Source: Norana najaformis (lineage: Eukaryota; Annelida; Clitellata; Crassiclitellata; Hormogastridae). Taken from it: a DNA stretch of 64,000 nucleotides. Position 1 is the first letter of the stretch. Every line of letters begins with the position of its first letter. Positions 63,901 through 64,000 of the stretch are shown in pieces. Made by a program: the position numbers and the translations under genes. Location: assembly GCA_964023275.1 (NCBI GenBank), contig OZ029916.1:18058150-18122149 (forward strand). The letters run 5' to 3'. The notes beneath the pieces were generated by a model. It searched no databases, was not told where the DNA came from, and saw nothing but the letters and a program-made list of their open reading frames with translations.

Positions 63901-63986
63901 GTCAAAGACTTCTTGTCTCCAGTGTTGAATGAACTCAACAAGAGCACAGTCGTAGTTGTTTGGGACTTCATGTGCATCCAGGTCAC
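60962..63986 (-). CDS. SIAE: sialate O-acetylesterase, C-terminal exons
   Basis: The enzyme removes O-acetyl esters from sialic acids and is lysosomal or secreted in vertebrates. Four - strand exons join in phase: 63986-63853, 63492-63335, 62797-62614 and 61273-60962 (stop at 60964-60962), 788 nt. 'NNYDCALVEFIQHWRQEVF' and 'ILPVGIIQLTP' lead into 'IRWKQTANYGYLPNDQM' and 'ATFLAVTIDL', equivalent to human 'IRWHQTADFGYVPNPKM' and 'NTFMAVAMDL'. The exon junction creates 'SLHTGHKHDIVSRL', equivalent to human 'SIHPRDKQTVAYRL', so the catalytic His (codon 62793-62791) is kept. The last exon has 'ICCSKNRTEY' and 'DHIVAVRYAWREAPCSIKNC', matching the end of human SIAE. The N-terminal part with the nucleophile Ser lies beyond the right edge, so catalytic completeness cannot be judged. 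Confidence 0.9.
61325..61520 (-). repeat. LINE family C' 3' end in the last SIAE intron
   Basis: 'acttctacagcaccaatgtc', 'aagcacaaggcatcaaccaa' and 'caggtcaacatccagaagaa' match the copy at 14100-14240. Confidence 0.65.
61521..62613. other. SIAE intron, pyrimidine-rich segment
   Basis: This is intronic. 61855-62095 is strikingly C/T-rich ('ctccctcttgcctcttcg', 'ccatccctcctgccc') and produces a long Pro/Ser/Leu frame (61607-62080) that I take as non-coding. No relation to other copies in the window is seen. Confidence 0.4.
63045..63250 (+). repeat. dispersed repeat E, copy 2, with tRNA-like end
   Basis: 'aggcccttgagctggcagac' and 'catccaggacttgttta' match 1560-1735. On the - strand, 63230-63170 holds a B-box-like 'gcaggttcagacc', so this may be a reversed tRNA-derived SINE. 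It lies in the SIAE intron between exons 62614-62797 and 63335-63492. Confidence 0.5.
63493..63852 (-). other. SIAE intron
   Basis: This intron lies between the two right-most visible exons. Donor and acceptor are standard GT-AG in phase 0. I see no repeat or RNA inside it. Confidence 0.6.
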
Positions 63987-64000
63987 CTGAAATATGACAT

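Overview
This is a window of animal nuclear DNA. It has long GT-AG introns, tRNA-derived SINEs, many 5'-truncated LINE copies, hAT DNA transposon relics and abundant microsatellites, and it shows no prokaryotic gene layout. The protein families point to an invertebrate metazoan. A sialate O-acetylesterase and a MRF-amide-type peptide precursor would fit a deuterostome such as an ambulacrarian, but the species cannot be fixed from the sequence alone.

Four protein genes can be assembled from exons whose splice phases agree. (1) A RhoGEF of the PLEKHG4/PLEKHG4B/ARHGEF40 family runs on the + strand from 3983 to 24598. It has 18 visible exons encoding about 1,383 residues: Sec14-like, spectrin-like, DH, PH and a serine-rich tail. 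The N-terminal exons are not identified. (2) A small secreted neuropeptide-like precursor lies on the - strand, with coding exons at 32954-32750 and 30213-29975. Its 147 residues contain a signal peptide and one RR-IPRIGKYMRF-GR cassette, so the expected product is an amidated MRF-amide peptide. (3) A BCL2L13 (Bcl-rambo) orthologue lies on the + strand, 49068-52598, with four coding exons and 585 residues. (4) The 3' half of a sialate O-acetylesterase (SIAE) lies on the - strand, 63986-60962, with four exons; its 5' part is beyond the right edge.

Layout. 1-3982 is repeat-rich flank with an unexplained 21-bp heptad-coding repeat. 3983-24598 is the RhoGEF gene, with LINE, SINE and minisatellite insertions in its introns. 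24.6-29.9 kb is non-coding flank with SINEs and hairpins. 29.9-33 kb holds the peptide gene. 33-49 kb is a large repeat-dominated stretch that includes a CpG-dense block (36.6-38.0 kb), a LINE split by a microsatellite (38.3-39.3 kb), a hAT transposase relic (43.9 kb) and a hAT MITE nested in a LINE (45.1 kb). 49-52.6 kb holds BCL2L13. 52.6-60.9 kb contains an 86-bp perfect inverted repeat and a hAT relic with subterminal 'gtcttg' repeats. 61-64 kb holds SIAE.

The four genes have separate jobs: Rho GTPase activation, peptide signalling, mitochondrial apoptosis or mitophagy, and sialic acid de-acetylation. Nothing in the sequence suggests they work as one pathway. The most novel item is the peptide precursor. 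All family assignments rest on reading translations by eye; no database search was possible.
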